64,000 nucleotides of DNA from Guptibacillus hwajinpoensis (GCF_020524165.1 NZ_JAIVKU010000006.1:62001-126000); one strand, 5' to 3'. Shown: positions 25,610 to 34,994, numbered from the stretch's first letter. Program-made: numbers and translations. The notes: a model not told the origin generated them from the sequence alone.

Positions 25610-25655
25610 ATACTATAAAGTTATGGATTTATAGGGAGGCAGGAGAAGCGATAGA

Positions 25656-26795
25656 ATGATTACTTTCGAGCATGTTAGCAAAAAATTTGCTGATGGTACT
25701 GAGGCGTTGAAAGATCTTAATTTACATATTGAACAAGGCGAATTGTTAACGTTAATTGGCCCCAGTGGATGTGGTAAAACGACCACGATGAAAATGATTA
25801 ACCGATTAATCGAACCGAGCGGAGGTCAGATTTCCATTGATGGAAAACCAATCTCTGATCAAGATCCCGTTGAATTAAGAAGAAGCATCGGATACGTCAT
25901 ACAGCAGATTGGTCTTTTGCCACATATGACAATTGCAGAAAATATTGCACTCATCCCTAAATTAAAAAAATGGGATAAAAGCAAAATAGATAAACGAGTG
26001 GATGAAATGCTGAACCTTGTCGGTCTTGAGCCGTCCGTATTTCGGTCTCGCTATCCACTTGAGTTAAGTGGAGGTCAGCAGCAGCGGGTCGGTGTCATAC
26101 GTGCTTTAGCTGCAGAACCCCCCATTATTTTAATGGATGAGCCTTTTAGTGCGCTCGATCCAATTAGTCGTGAACAGCTTCAAGACGAGCTTGTGAAGTT
26201 ACAAAAAGAAATCCAAAAAACGATCGTATTTGTCACCCATGATATGGATGAAGCGATGAAGATTGCCGATCGAATTGCGATCATGAAAGACGGTGAAATT
26301 CTTCAGCTCGATACACCTGATCGTTTATTACGTCATCCAAAGAATGAGTTTGTTCGCAATTTTATCGGGGATGAACGGATGGCTAAAGGACAAGCTCCTA
26401 CTGCAGTTGATTTAATGATACAAAAAGTAGCGACTGTTAAAGAGAGCAGAGGTCTAGCTGAGGCATTTCGACTGATGAAATCAGAACGTGTGGACAGTCT
26501 TGTCGTAACTGGACCTGAGCAGGAATATAAAGGTGTCGTGACTCTTGATCAGGTGCAGAAGCATTATGAAAGTGATACAAAACGAATTGCTGATGTCATT
26601 GAAATGATTGAGCCCATTCAGAGAAATACGCTTTATCCTGAAATCGCAAAACGCTTCGCTGAAAAGCAACCAATCAGTATTCCCGTAGTTGAAGGGGATA
26701 AGCTGACGGGATTAGTTACGAGAAGTAGTATGATGCGCGGACTGGCAGGTCTTGAGCAACTCGGTTATAAGGAGGAGGAACCTCTGAATGAATGA
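25656..26795 (+). CDS. Osmoprotectant ABC transporter ATPase (OpuCA-like)
   Basis: ATP-binding subunit of a compatible-solute importer, 379 residues as in OpuCA. Walker A is GPSGCGKTTT near residue 38, the signature LSGGQQQRVGV, Walker B IILMDEPFSALDP and switch THD. The C-terminal third (from about residue 245) holds two CBS domains, the sensor region of this ATPase class. It overlaps the permease gene by eight bases. Glycine betaine, carnitine or similar solutes are the likely substrates. Confidence 0.9.
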   Translation: MITFEHVSKKFADGTEALKDLNLHIEQGELLTLIGPSGCGKTTTMKMINRLIEPSGGQISIDGKPISDQDPVELRRSIGYVIQQIGLLPHMTIAENIALIPKLKKWDKSKIDKRVDEMLNLVGLEPSVFRSRYPLELSGGQQQRVGVIRALAAEPPIILMDEPFSALDPISREQLQDELVKLQKEIQKTIVFVTHDMDEAMKIADRIAIMKDGEILQLDTPDRLLRHPKNEFVRNFIGDERMAKGQAPTAVDLMIQKVATVKESRGLAEAFRLMKSERVDSLVVTGPEQEYKGVVTLDQVQKHYESDTKRIADVIEMIEPIQRNTLYPEIAKRFAEKQPISIPVVEGDKLTGLVTRSSMMRGLAGLEQLGYKEEEPLNE

Positions 26796-27450
26796 TAAAA
26801 ACTTTTTTGTATTATTTATTGAAACGATGCAAAATCGTTGGGATGATATTTTTGTTGCGCTTCAGGAACACCTATTCCTTTCATTTATTTCGATCATAAT
26901 CGCTATCTTAATCTCTGTTCCACTTGGTATCTTTATTTCCAGACGCAAGAAGTTGGCTGAGCCGTTTATTGCTGTAGCGGCTATTTTTCAAACCGTTCCA
27001 AGTCTTGCATTGTTTGGGTTTCTGATTCCGTTTCTTGGAATCGGAAATATCACAGCCATCATTGCCTTAACGGTGTATGCCCTTCTTCCAATTTTAAGGA
27101 ATACATACACAGGCATCACCTCCGTTGACCAATCTTCTATTGAAGCTGGGAGAGGGATGGGGATGACAAATATGCAGATTTTAATGAAGATTGAAGTCCC
27201 TCTCTCGCTCCCGGTTATTATGGCTGGAGTTCGTACGGCTACAGTGTTGACAATTGGTGTAGCGACACTTGCGACGTTTGTCGGTGCCGGAGGACTAGGA
27301 GATATCATTTATAGAGGACTAACGTCGAATAAAGATGAGCTTGTGCTAGCTGGCGCACTGCCTGCAACCATTCTTGCTCTAGGATTTGATTTAATTCTGA
27401 AGTTATTAGAAAATGCAGCAACTCCTAAAGGAGTTAAAGCAAAAAAATAA
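26788..27450 (+). CDS. Osmoprotectant ABC transporter permease (OpuCB-like)
   Basis: A 220-residue membrane permease with five or six hydrophobic segments and the inner-membrane EAA-type loop SSIEAGRGMGMTNMQILMKIEVPLSLPVI. It matches OpuCB and OpuBB in length. It is the only permease in this operon: the classic OpuC and OpuB systems have a second one after the binding protein, and that gene is absent, so a homodimeric channel is probable. It overlaps the ATPase gene and is 14 bases before the binding protein gene. Confidence 0.88.
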   Translation: MNDKNFFVLFIETMQNRWDDIFVALQEHLFLSFISIIIAILISVPLGIFISRRKKLAEPFIAVAAIFQTVPSLALFGFLIPFLGIGNITAIIALTVYALLPILRNTYTGITSVDQSSIEAGRGMGMTNMQILMKIEVPLSLPVIMAGVRTATVLTIGVATLATFVGAGGLGDIIYRGLTSNKDELVLAGALPATILALGFDLILKLLENAATPKGVKAKK

Positions 27451-27464
27451 AGGGAGAGATTTGA

Positions 27465-28364
27465 TTGAAGAGATTGACCGTGCTATTACTAGGCATTGTA
27501 ATGGTTCTTGCTGCATGTGGTGGAGATAGCGGAAGTGAAGAAAGTGATCCAATCGTTATTTCCGGTAAGCCCTGGACAGAGCAATACATTTTACCTCATC
27601 TACTTGCAGAGTACATAAAGGCGAACAGTGACTATGAAGTAGAAGTTGATGCAGGCGTTGGTGAAGTGAATATTCTACAACAGGCGCTGATCGATGGCGA
27701 CATTGATATGTATGTGGAATATACAGGTACAGGTCTTGAAGCTGTATTAAAGGAAAGCGCTGAGTCGGATGAGTCAGCTGATGAAATTTTTGAGCGTGTA
27801 AAAGAAGGCTATAAAGAGGAGTATAACCTTGTTTGGCTTGAGCCTTTAGGTTTTGAAAATGGATACACGCTTGCGATGACCCAAGAAACAAACAAAGAGG
27901 TTAACGCTGAAACATTTTCAGATATCGTCCCTGCTTCAGATGATATGGTGTTTGGAGGACCGCACACTTTCTACGAACGAGAAGATGGTTACGATGCGTT
28001 AGTTGAAGCTTATGGCTTTCATTTTAAAGATGAAGTAAGTCTTGATCCTAACATTATGTATGATGCACTTAATGAAGGAGAAGTCGATGTTATCCCTGCC
28101 TTTACAACAGATGGACGAATTGCTCGATTTGATCTTGTGACAACAAAAGATGATAAGCAGTTTTTCCCACCTTATTACGCTGCACCAATTGTGAGACAGG
28201 AAGTTCTTGATTCACACCCTGATCTTGAGAAGGTAGTCAATGAGTTTGCAGGTAGCATTTCAGAAGAAGAAATGTCTGAGATGAATGCAAAAGTGGATAT
28301 GGATGGAGAAGAACCTGAAGATGTAGCGGTTGAATTTCTAACAGAAAAAGGTTTAATCGATTAA
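27465..28364 (+). CDS. Osmoprotectant-binding lipoprotein (OpuCC-like)
   Basis: A 299-residue lipoprotein with signal peptide ending in the lipobox VLAACGG (Cys18). It belongs to the OpuAC/ProX-like class of OpuBC and OpuCC: KPWTEQYILPHLLAEYI near the N terminus and DGDIDMYVEYTGTGLEA in the first lobe are the usual family segments. It binds the solute outside the membrane and delivers it to the permease. It uses a TTG start behind AGGGAGAG. A strong terminator follows. Confidence 0.9.
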   Translation: MKRLTVLLLGIVMVLAACGGDSGSEESDPIVISGKPWTEQYILPHLLAEYIKANSDYEVEVDAGVGEVNILQQALIDGDIDMYVEYTGTGLEAVLKESAESDESADEIFERVKEGYKEEYNLVWLEPLGFENGYTLAMTQETNKEVNAETFSDIVPASDDMVFGGPHTFYEREDGYDALVEAYGFHFKDEVSLDPNIMYDALNEGEVDVIPAFTTDGRIARFDLVTTKDDKQFFPPYYAAPIVRQEVLDSHPDLEKVVNEFAGSISEEEMSEMNAKVDMDGEEPEDVAVEFLTEKGLID

Positions 28365-28368
28365 CATG

Positions 28369-28404
28369 AAAAAGCCGCGCTGACTTTTGTCAGCGCGGCT
28401 TTTT
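28369..28404. terminator. Terminator between the OpuC-like operon and opuA
   Basis: A perfect 15-bp stem AAAAAGCCGCGCTGA / TCAGCGCGGCTTTTT (28369-28383 with 28390-28404). It can serve both converging operons. Confidence 0.92.
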
Positions 28405-28409
28405 TGCTA

Positions 28410-29333
28410 TTATTCAGCTGGTTTTAAATCTTCAATAGAATCAGCTTCAACATAAGATGGAACAACAAGGCCTGTTTTCGCACCTTCGAGGTTTGGTCCA
28501 AGACGGTCCATGTTGTCACCATATTCATCTAGTAAATCGGCATGAGTGATTGGTAGCCAACCAGCAACCATTGCATCTGCATCGCCTTCAGATACGGCAA
28601 TAAACATAGAAGCAGCATCAAGCTGAGTTAACTCTACTTTATAACCCATGCTTTCAAGCACTTTCGCAACGACGTTTGTACTTGCGATTTCAGAATCCCA
28701 TGCAACATAGGCAAGCGAGATCTCTTCACCGTCTACTTCATCAGCGCCGTTTGTCCATTCTTCAACCATATCTGTATGTTCGTTTACCCAGTTTTGAGCT
28801 GCTTCTTCAGGCTTAGCACCTTCTTGAATTTCAACCATTACAGAACTCATATCTTCTGGAGTCCAGTGGAATTGATCAAGAATTGTGTGAGCAGAAGGTT
28901 GATCTTCTTTCAATCCTTTACGTGCAAATGTTTCAATGTTTTCTTCTTCCCCATAAAGTCCTTTTGGATCTTCAAGGTATTTAAGATCATATTTCGCGAA
29001 CATCCAGTGTGGCGTCCAGCCAGTTACGATAATTGGTTCTTCATCTTCAATGGCTTTCCCAAGTTCCGCAGCCATCGCTGCAGAAGAAGATTCGATTAAT
29101 TCCCAACCTTTAAGGCTATCGTACTCGTCAAGTGCAGAAGTTGTAGCTTTCATAATTCCAGCACCAGGTTCAATACCGACAATTTCATAATCCATTTCTT
29201 CCCCAACGTTTGTTCCACTTTCGCTAGAGCCTTCGCTACTATCTCCGCTATTGTTTCCGCCGCAAGCAGCAAGAATCAATGTAAGTGACAAAAATAATGC
29301 TAGTCCTGTTAAACCTTTTTTAAAGTTAAACAT
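28410..29333 (-). CDS. opuAC: Glycine betaine-binding lipoprotein OpuAC
   Basis: A 307-residue binding lipoprotein of the OpuA glycine betaine importer. It has a signal peptide with lipobox ILAACGG, then a serine-rich linker. The half with GIEPGAGIMKAT and VTGWTPHWMFAKYDLKYL comes before the half with LAYVAWDSEIASTNVV, the same order I remember for B. subtilis OpuAC. Tryptophans in GWTPHW, AWDSE and AGWLP are candidates for the aromatic cage around the trimethylammonium group. It is the last gene of opuAA-AB-AC, 11 bases after opuAB. The ATG is behind AAGGGGGA. Confidence 0.93.
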   Translation of the reverse strand: MFNFKKGLTGLALFLSLTLILAACGGNNSGDSSEGSSESGTNVGEEMDYEIVGIEPGAGIMKATTSALDEYDSLKGWELIESSSAAMAAELGKAIEDEEPIIVTGWTPHWMFAKYDLKYLEDPKGLYGEEENIETFARKGLKEDQPSAHTILDQFHWTPEDMSSVMVEIQEGAKPEEAAQNWVNEHTDMVEEWTNGADEVDGEEISLAYVAWDSEIASTNVVAKVLESMGYKVELTQLDAASMFIAVSEGDADAMVAGWLPITHADLLDEYGDNMDRLGPNLEGAKTGLVVPSYVEADSIEDLKPAE

Positions 29334-29344
29334 GTAATTCCCCC

Positions 29345-30178
29345 TTAGTTTTTTGTTTTACCTATATTTTGAGAAATCCGGTCGAGCATAATCGCTAGAA
29401 TAACGATTGCGAGACCAGCTTCAAAACCAATACCAACTTTAATTTGCGTTACAGCTCGATAAACATCTGCCCCAAGGCCAGGTGCACCTACTAGAGATGC
29501 GATAACAACCATTGAAAGGGAAAGCATGATGCTTTGGTTAATTCCCGCCATAATGGTAGGTGTTGCAAGCGGTAGCTGTACTTTAATTAATTTCTGTTTC
29601 GTTGTTGAACCAAATGCGTTTGATGCTTCAATTAAGTCTTCAGGTACCTGGCGAATACCAAGGTTTGTTAACCGAATGGTAGGTGGCATCGCAAAAATAA
29701 CGGAAGCAATAATACCAGGAACCATCCCAATTCCAAAGAACAAGATAGCAGGAATCAGATAGACGAAGGCAGGCATTGTTTGCATAAAATCCAAAATTGG
29801 TGTAATAATGCCTCTTACACGGTCACTTTGTGATGCCCATATTCCAAGTGGAACCCCAAGAATAATGGATATAATAACCGAAGTTAAAACGAGAGCGAGC
29901 GTCTCAATTGTTGGGTCCCAATAACCTAAATTATCAATTAACAACAGACCAAGTAACGTGAATATGGCAACGGGCCAGCGGCTTGACCACCAGGCTAGGA
30001 TGGTAAAGATTGCGATTAGCACAAGTGCTGGAGGGAAGGCTAAAATCGAAACAATACCCTCAACAAACCAATCAATACCTGATGTAATGCCATCAAAAAC
30101 GGGTTCAAGATTATCAGTAAGCATATCAACAAAGCTGTCTACCCAGTCAGCTAATGGGATCTTAGGGAATAGTTGCAT
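29345..30178 (-). CDS. opuAB: Glycine betaine ABC transporter permease OpuAB
   Basis: A 277-residue permease of OpuA with a polar N-terminal segment (IPLADWVDSFVDMLTDNLEPVF), about seven hydrophobic helices, and the coupling loop DLIEASNAFGSTTKQKLIKVQLPLATPTI. It is adjacent to opuAA with no gap, and 11 bases before opuAC. It would form the homodimeric membrane channel for glycine betaine uptake in osmotic stress. Confidence 0.93.
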   Translation of the reverse strand: MQLFPKIPLADWVDSFVDMLTDNLEPVFDGITSGIDWFVEGIVSILAFPPALVLIAIFTILAWWSSRWPVAIFTLLGLLLIDNLGYWDPTIETLALVLTSVIISIILGVPLGIWASQSDRVRGIITPILDFMQTMPAFVYLIPAILFFGIGMVPGIIASVIFAMPPTIRLTNLGIRQVPEDLIEASNAFGSTTKQKLIKVQLPLATPTIMAGINQSIMLSLSMVVIASLVGAPGLGADVYRAVTQIKVGIGFEAGLAIVILAIMLDRISQNIGKTKN

Positions 30179-31387
30179 TTAGCTCACCTCACCTTTCGCT
30201 GATTCCGTCTCATTGCCGGCTAGTGCTCCGATAACCGCGCCACGTACAATGATGCCTTTAAACTTATCATTTTCATCAATGACCGGAAGTGGAAGAGAAG
30301 AGCTTGCCATTTTCACAAACATATCTGTTAATAAGGTACCAGGTTCGACAGTTGGAAGATCCGTAATGAGAATATCAGCAATTTCTTTTTTGGCTTCGAT
30401 GGCTTTTGCGGCATCATCCGCTGTAATTGCCCCAATTAATTTTTGTTTTTTATCCACAATATACAAGCTAGAAAGCTTTTGTTCTCGCATAAGTTGAAGC
30501 GCTACACGTGGACCTCGATCAGCTCTTAGTGTTTCAGCTCGCTTCATAACGTGAGAAGCTGTTAATACTTTTGAAAGATCGACGTCTTCTACAAATCGTT
30601 CAACGTAGTCGTTGGCCGGATTGGTCATAATTTCTTCAGGTGTTCCAATTTGAACAATAGAACCGTCCTTCATTAATGCAATTCGATCACCGATACGAAG
30701 TGCTTCATCAAGGTCATGTGTAATAAAAACAATCGTTTTCTCCATCGACTCTTGAAGTTCAAGAAGCTCATCTTGCATATCTTTACGAATGAGTGGATCA
30801 AGTGCACTAAAAGCTTCATCCATTAAAAGAACATCGGGATCATTTGCAAGAGCGCGAGCAAGACCAACACGCTGCTGCATACCTCCACTTAGTTCTGAAG
30901 GATAGCTCTTTTCATACCCTTTCAATCCAACAAGTTCAAGTGACTCTTGCGCTTTGACGGAACGTTTCTCTTTACTAATGTTTTGTACCTCAAGTCCGTA
31001 CTCTGTATTTTCGAGTACTGTCTTATGAGGGAAAAGTGCGAAACGTTGGAATACCATACTAAGCTTCTTTCGTCTAACGTCGCGAAGCTGTTCAGGTTTC
31101 ATCCTGACGATATCTTCATCATCAATGAGAACCTGTCCTGAAGTAGGTTCAATTAACCGATTGAGAAGCCGTACAAGTGTAGATTTACCACTACCTGATA
31201 GCCCCATGATGACAAAGATTTCACCGGGATATACGTCGAAACTAGCGCGGTTAACACCAACAGTATTTCCGGTTTCTTTTAGGATTTCACTTTTTGATTT
31301 GCCCTGATCGAGAAGTTTTGTTGCTTGTTTGGGCGATTTGCCAAATATTTTGGTTACATCTTTTACTGTAATTTTGGCTTTCTCCAT
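30179..31387 (-). CDS. opuAA: Glycine betaine ABC transporter ATPase OpuAA
   Basis: A 402-residue ATPase of OpuA (about 418 in B. subtilis). It has an N-terminal family extension FGKSPKQATKLLDQGKSKSEILKETG, cut short here. Then come Walker A GLSGSGKST, signature LSGGMQQRVGL, Walker B LLMDEAFSALDP, switch THD and two C-terminal CBS domains which sense ionic strength in this class. The ATG at 31387 follows AGAGGTG. It is divergent from the GbsR-type regulator gene, whose product is its likely controller. Confidence 0.94.
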   Translation of the reverse strand: MEKAKITVKDVTKIFGKSPKQATKLLDQGKSKSEILKETGNTVGVNRASFDVYPGEIFVIMGLSGSGKSTLVRLLNRLIEPTSGQVLIDDEDIVRMKPEQLRDVRRKKLSMVFQRFALFPHKTVLENTEYGLEVQNISKEKRSVKAQESLELVGLKGYEKSYPSELSGGMQQRVGLARALANDPDVLLMDEAFSALDPLIRKDMQDELLELQESMEKTIVFITHDLDEALRIGDRIALMKDGSIVQIGTPEEIMTNPANDYVERFVEDVDLSKVLTASHVMKRAETLRADRGPRVALQLMREQKLSSLYIVDKKQKLIGAITADDAAKAIEAKKEIADILITDLPTVEPGTLLTDMFVKMASSSLPLPVIDENDKFKGIIVRGAVIGALAGNETESAKGEVS

Positions 31388-31721
31388 AGTTTCACCTCTG
31401 CCTTTATTTCAAATAGTAAGCGGCTAAAATTACAAAAATCACTGAAATATGTCGAAATTTACGATAATCAGTCATTTACTAGTCTTTTTTTACCGACCTA
31501 TTAAGTATAGGCTGTAGGTACTTAATCCTACAAATGGCGTGAGAGGTCAAAATCAGGTAATTCAGTACATACAGAAAAAACTGTACAAACTAAACGGGTA
31601 TATGCTTAAGTATCGTCTAAGATGCTAGTATATGCTACAACGTACACTAGTAAACTTTACAATCTGCAAGGTTAACACTAAACTATGATATGACAAACGA
31701 TTGGAAAAGTAGGTGCATAGT
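31388..31721. promoter_or_regulatory. Divergent control region of opuA and the GbsR-type gene
   Basis: A 334-base gap without a gene. It contains an inverted repeat TTAAGTA-N11-TACTTAA (31501-31525), a further copy TTAAGTAT at 31607-31614, a second inverted repeat TACAG-A6-CTGTA (31570-31585), and two TATATGCT copies near 31600 and 31629. These are candidate operator sites for the regulator or a response to osmolarity. I could not fix a promoter with confidence. Confidence 0.45.
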
Positions 31722-32258
31722 TTGCAAGATAAACGAGTAGAGAATGCAAGAGAACGAGTCATTGAATCAATCTCTAAAAATATGGATATCTATAGCGTAA
31801 CTCCTTCTGTGGGGCGTTTGTATGGAGCAATGTTTTTCGAGAAAGAGCCGATGACGCTTGATGAAATGAAGGATAAGCTTCAAATGAGTAAGACAAGTAT
31901 GTCGACCGGAGTGAGAACATTAATCGACTTAAATATGGTAGACAAGGTGTGGAGAAAGGGGGAGCGTAAAGATCTTTACGAAGTGAAGTCAGATTGGTAT
32001 CAAACCTTTACGGATTTCTTTTGCATTCATTGGCGAAAAGGAATTGAAATGAATCGGGATGCTTGCAAAGAGTCGATTGCGGAACTAATGGAAGTGTTGG
32101 ATGAGGATTTTTCGACAGAAGAAAAAATGATGGCTGAAGCCGATTTAGATAAAATGTCTTATGCTCTTGGATATTATGAATGGTTGAATAAGGTAGTAGA
32201 CTTATTTGAATCTCGGAGAATATTTGATGTAATTGATAAGGAAGATGAGCTGAGATGA
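31722..32258 (+). CDS. GbsR/OpcR/OpuAR-type regulator
   Basis: A 178-residue MarR-like winged-helix regulator of the GbsR family, close to the 180 residues of B. subtilis GbsR. The DNA-binding region is LYGAMFFEKEPMTLDEMKDKL then MSKTSMSTGVRTLIDLNMV, followed by KVWRKGERKDLYEV (wing) and DWYQTFTDFFCIHWRKG. Family members control glycine betaine synthesis or uptake and may sense choline. Divergent placement from opuA points to an OpuA repressor. I use TTG 31722, which has AAGTAGGTG at 31707-31715; a GTG at 31713 overlaps that site. Confidence 0.87.
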   Translation: MQDKRVENARERVIESISKNMDIYSVTPSVGRLYGAMFFEKEPMTLDEMKDKLQMSKTSMSTGVRTLIDLNMVDKVWRKGERKDLYEVKSDWYQTFTDFFCIHWRKGIEMNRDACKESIAELMEVLDEDFSTEEKMMAEADLDKMSYALGYYEWLNKVVDLFESRRIFDVIDKEDELR

Positions 32259-32335
32259 ATGTAAGCGCAGTCTTTGAAGGCATTGATCACAAATGAAAGC
32301 AAGATGTAAACGTTATGCCCATTCTTTTCGCCCAA

Positions 32336-32370
32336 ACAAAAACGTGCAGGAACTTCCTGCACGTTTTTGT
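32336..32370. terminator. Bidirectional terminator between the GbsR-type and glnQ-like genes
   Basis: A perfect 16-bp stem (32336-32351 with 32355-32370), loop ACT, built on ACGTGCAGGA with A and T flanks. Confidence 0.9.
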
Positions 32371-33098
32371 TATAGGATTTTACTTAAGAAAGCCTGAGTT
32401 CGCTTGTTTTGAGGATTGGAAAACAATTCGTTAGGCACATTTTCTTCTACGATATAGCCGCCATCCATAAAGATGACGCGGTCGCCTACTTCACGGGCAA
32501 AACCCATCTCATGAGTGACAACGACCATTGTCATACCTTCTTTTGCAAGATCTTTCATGACTTCTAACACTTCGCCGATCATTTCAGGATCAAGTGCGGA
32601 AGTTGGTTCATCAAAGAGCATGACCTTTGGCTCCATTGCAAGAGCCCTGGCGATGGCTACACGCTGCTTTTGTCCACCTGAAAGTTCGCCTGGGTAATTA
32701 TTGGCCTTGTCTTCAAGACCGACCTTAGCAAGAAGTTCTTTCGCTTTCTTTGCTGAGTTTTGTTTGTTTTCACCTTTTACTTTAATTGGGGCAAGCGTTA
32801 CATTCTCAAGAACTGTTTTATGGGGGAATAAGTTAAAATGCTGAAACACCATCCCAACATCTTGACGAACCTTGTTGATATTAGTTTTAGGATCCGCAAT
32901 ATTATGGCCGTTAACGATTACGCTACCACCCGTTATTTCTTCTAATTTATTTAAACAGCGAAGAAAGGTACTTTTTCCTGAACCAGAAGGACCAACTACG
33001 CATACAACCTCTTTTTCTTTCACATCGGTATTAATGCTTTTCAGTACTTCTAAATCTCCGAACGATTTCTTAAGATCTTTCACCTGGATGATGCTCAT
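32370..33098 (-). CDS. Polar amino acid ABC transporter ATPase (GlnQ-like), orphan
   Basis: A 242-residue ATPase of the amino-acid class: Walker [17 protein letters not shown] loop [18 protein letters not shown], signature [11 protein letters not shown], Walker [14 protein letters not shown] and switch THE, all typical of GlnQ, ArtM or GltL. No permease or binding protein gene is next to it, which is unusual, since these normally form one operon. It probably serves a permease encoded elsewhere. The ATG at 33098 follows GAGGAGA. It is divergent from the oligo-1,6-glucosidase gene. Confidence 0.88.
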   Translation of the reverse strand: MSIIQVKDLKKSFGDLEVLKSINTDVKEKEVVCVVGPSGSGKSTFLRCLNKLEEITGGSVIVNGHNIADPKTNINKVRQDVGMVFQHFNLFPHKTVLENVTLAPIKVKGENKQNSAKKAKELLAKVGLEDKANNYPGELSGGQKQRVAIARALAMEPKVMLFDEPTSALDPEMIGEVLEVMKDLAKEGMTMVVVTHEMGFAREVGDRVIFMDGGYIVEENVPNELFSNPQNKRTQAFLSKIL

Positions 33099-33234
33099 TG
33101 TTGTAACTGTCTCCTCTCGTTCTACTTTCTTCCTTCATTTAGAAGGGATATCGATAAAATTCATTATATCAATCCTTGCTTCATTTAGAAAAGAACTTAT
33201 CCTGAGATAAGAAAAACGAGGAAGGTTTTAGCGG

Positions 33235-33285
33235 TTGTCCTATTCTCTATCATCTTCTATAATAAGTAATGAAAACGTTTGCGCA
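33235..33285 (+). promoter_or_regulatory. Sigma-A promoter and CcpA cre site of the glucosidase gene
   Basis: TTGTCC (33235-33240), 17-base spacer, perfect TATAAT (33258-33263). Just downstream at 33270-33283 lies TGAAAACGTTTGCG, which fits the cre consensus TGAAARCGYTTWCN except at one position. A cre at the start site is the classical arrangement for CcpA repression. Confidence 0.78.
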
Positions 33286-33320
33286 AATTTGAGAGGAAAG
33301 AAAATTCAGGAGGGAACAGC

Positions 33321-34994
33321 ATGACTCATCAATGGTGGAAGGAAAGTGTCGTATATCAAATTTATCCTCGAAGTTTTAATGATAGTAACGGGGATGGGGT
33401 TGGGGATATTAGAGGAATTACGGAAAAACTCGATTATTTAAAGGAATTAGGCATTGATGTGGTGTGGTTATCGCCGGTTTACAAGTCACCAAATGATGAC
33501 AATGGGTATGACATTAGTGACTATCGAAATATCATGGATGAATTTGGAACAATGCAAGATTGGGAAGAGATGTTAGAAGGAATGCATAAACGAGGAATCC
33601 GACTCGTGATGGACCTAGTCGTTAACCATTCATCGGATGAACATATGTGGTTTACGGAAGCGAGAAAATCAAAAGACAATCCATATCGAGATTACTATAT
33701 CTGGCGAGAAGGAAAAGAAGGACACCCTCCAAATAATTGGGGATCTTTTTTTGGTGGTTCTGCATGGGAGTATGATGAAGTAAGTAAAGAATATTTTCTT
33801 CATTTATTTTCTAAAAAGCAGCCTGATCTAAACTGGGAAAACGAAAAGCTGAGAGAAGAAGTGTATGATCTGATGAAATTCTGGCTCGATAAAGGAGTAG
33901 ATGGATTCAGAATGGATGTGATTAATTTAATTTCCAAAACGCCTGATTTACCAGATGCCGAAGTAACGGCAGATTCTCCTTACCAGTGGGGAGGAGACTA
34001 TTTCGTAAATGGACCTAAGTTCATGGACTATATGAACGAAATGAATGAAAAAGTATTATCAAAATACGATGCGATGACGGTTGGCGAGATGCCGATGGCT
34101 ACGCCTCAGGATGGGAAACGTTACACGAACGAAGAAAGTGGAATTGTGAATATGCTATTCCAATTTGAACATATGGATGTAACGAGTGGACCTGGGGGTA
34201 AGTGGGATCAGCAGCCATGGAAATTAACCGATTTAAAACAGATTATTACAAAGTGGCAAAACGAACTTCACGGTACAGGATGGAATAGTTTGTACATGGA
34301 AAATCATGATCAGCCTCGTTCCGTTTCTGTGTTTGGCGATGATCAAGAATATCGAGTCGAGTCCGCTAAAATGCTTGCTGCATGGCTTCATTTTCTCCAA
34401 GGAACGCCATATATTTATCAAGGACAAGAGCTTGGGATGACGAATGTCTATTTCGATTCAATTGAGGATTACGAGGATATCGAAACGCTTAATATGTATA
34501 ACGAAGAAGTCATTGAAAAAGGAGCGAATTCAAAAGAAGTACTTGAGGCGATTCATAAAAAAGGGCGTGACAACGCACGGACGCCTATGCAGTGGACCGA
34601 TGAGAAGAACGCGGGGTTTACTACGGGTTCTCCTTGGTTAAAAGTGAATGGGAACTATCACGAAATAAATGCGAGAAAGGCGTTAAGTGATGAAGATTCT
34701 ATTTTTTACTTTTATAAAAACTTAATTCAACTACGGAAAGAGCTTCCGGTGATGATACATGGAGATTATCAATTACTTTTAGAGGAAGATGAGAACTTAT
34801 ATGTTTATACAAGAAGTTATCGTGGGAGAACGATAGTAGTGGCTACAAACTTCTCTAAAGAAACGTGTGATCTGAATCTTCCAGAAACGTTAAAGGGTGG
34901 GGAACTACTCGTTCATAACTATCCGGATGTGGCGGATCAATTGCAAAATGAGTCGAACATGCGCCCTTACGAAGTGAAAGTGTATATGCTGTAA
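33321..34994 (+). CDS. malL: Oligo-1,6-glucosidase (GH13)
   Basis: A 557-residue GH13 alpha-glucosidase. The catalytic triad is readable: nucleophile Asp199 in GFRMDVIN, acid/base Glu256 in TVGEM and Asp330 in MENHDQPR. The fifth region reads QPDLNWEN, the form typical of the oligo-1,6-glucosidase subgroup, and Val200 after the nucleophile is the residue linked to alpha-1,6 specificity, so isomaltose-type or mixed oligosaccharides are expected. It is cytoplasmic, without signal peptide. The ATG at 33321 follows AGGAGGG; a GTG-type start 14 codons upstream overlaps the cre site. No sugar transporter lies nearby, and it is probably a single-gene unit under CcpA control. Confidence 0.92.
   Translation: MTHQWWKESVVYQIYPRSFNDSNGDGVGDIRGITEKLDYLKELGIDVVWLSPVYKSPNDDNGYDISDYRNIMDEFGTMQDWEEMLEGMHKRGIRLVMDLVVNHSSDEHMWFTEARKSKDNPYRDYYIWREGKEGHPPNNWGSFFGGSAWEYDEVSKEYFLHLFSKKQPDLNWENEKLREEVYDLMKFWLDKGVDGFRMDVINLISKTPDLPDAEVTADSPYQWGGDYFVNGPKFMDYMNEMNEKVLSKYDAMTVGEMPMATPQDGKRYTNEESGIVNMLFQFEHMDVTSGPGGKWDQQPWKLTDLKQIITKWQNELHGTGWNSLYMENHDQPRSVSVFGDDQEYRVESAKMLAAWLHFLQGTPYIYQGQELGMTNVYFDSIEDYEDIETLNMYNEEVIEKGANSKEVLEAIHKKGRDNARTPMQWTDEKNAGFTTGSPWLKVNGNYHEINARKALSDEDSIFYFYKNLIQLRKELPVMIHGDYQLLLEEDENLYVYTRSYRGRTIVVATNFSKETCDLNLPETLKGGELLVHNYPDVADQLQNESNMRPYEVKVYML

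Noticed and set aside
28410..29333. Circularly permuted OpuAC lobes
   Set aside because: The lobe order agrees with the B. subtilis OpuAC sequence as I remember it, so nothing is unusual.
31560..31602. Sigma-B promoter before the GbsR-type gene
   Set aside because: GGGTAT is present but the -35 position has no match.
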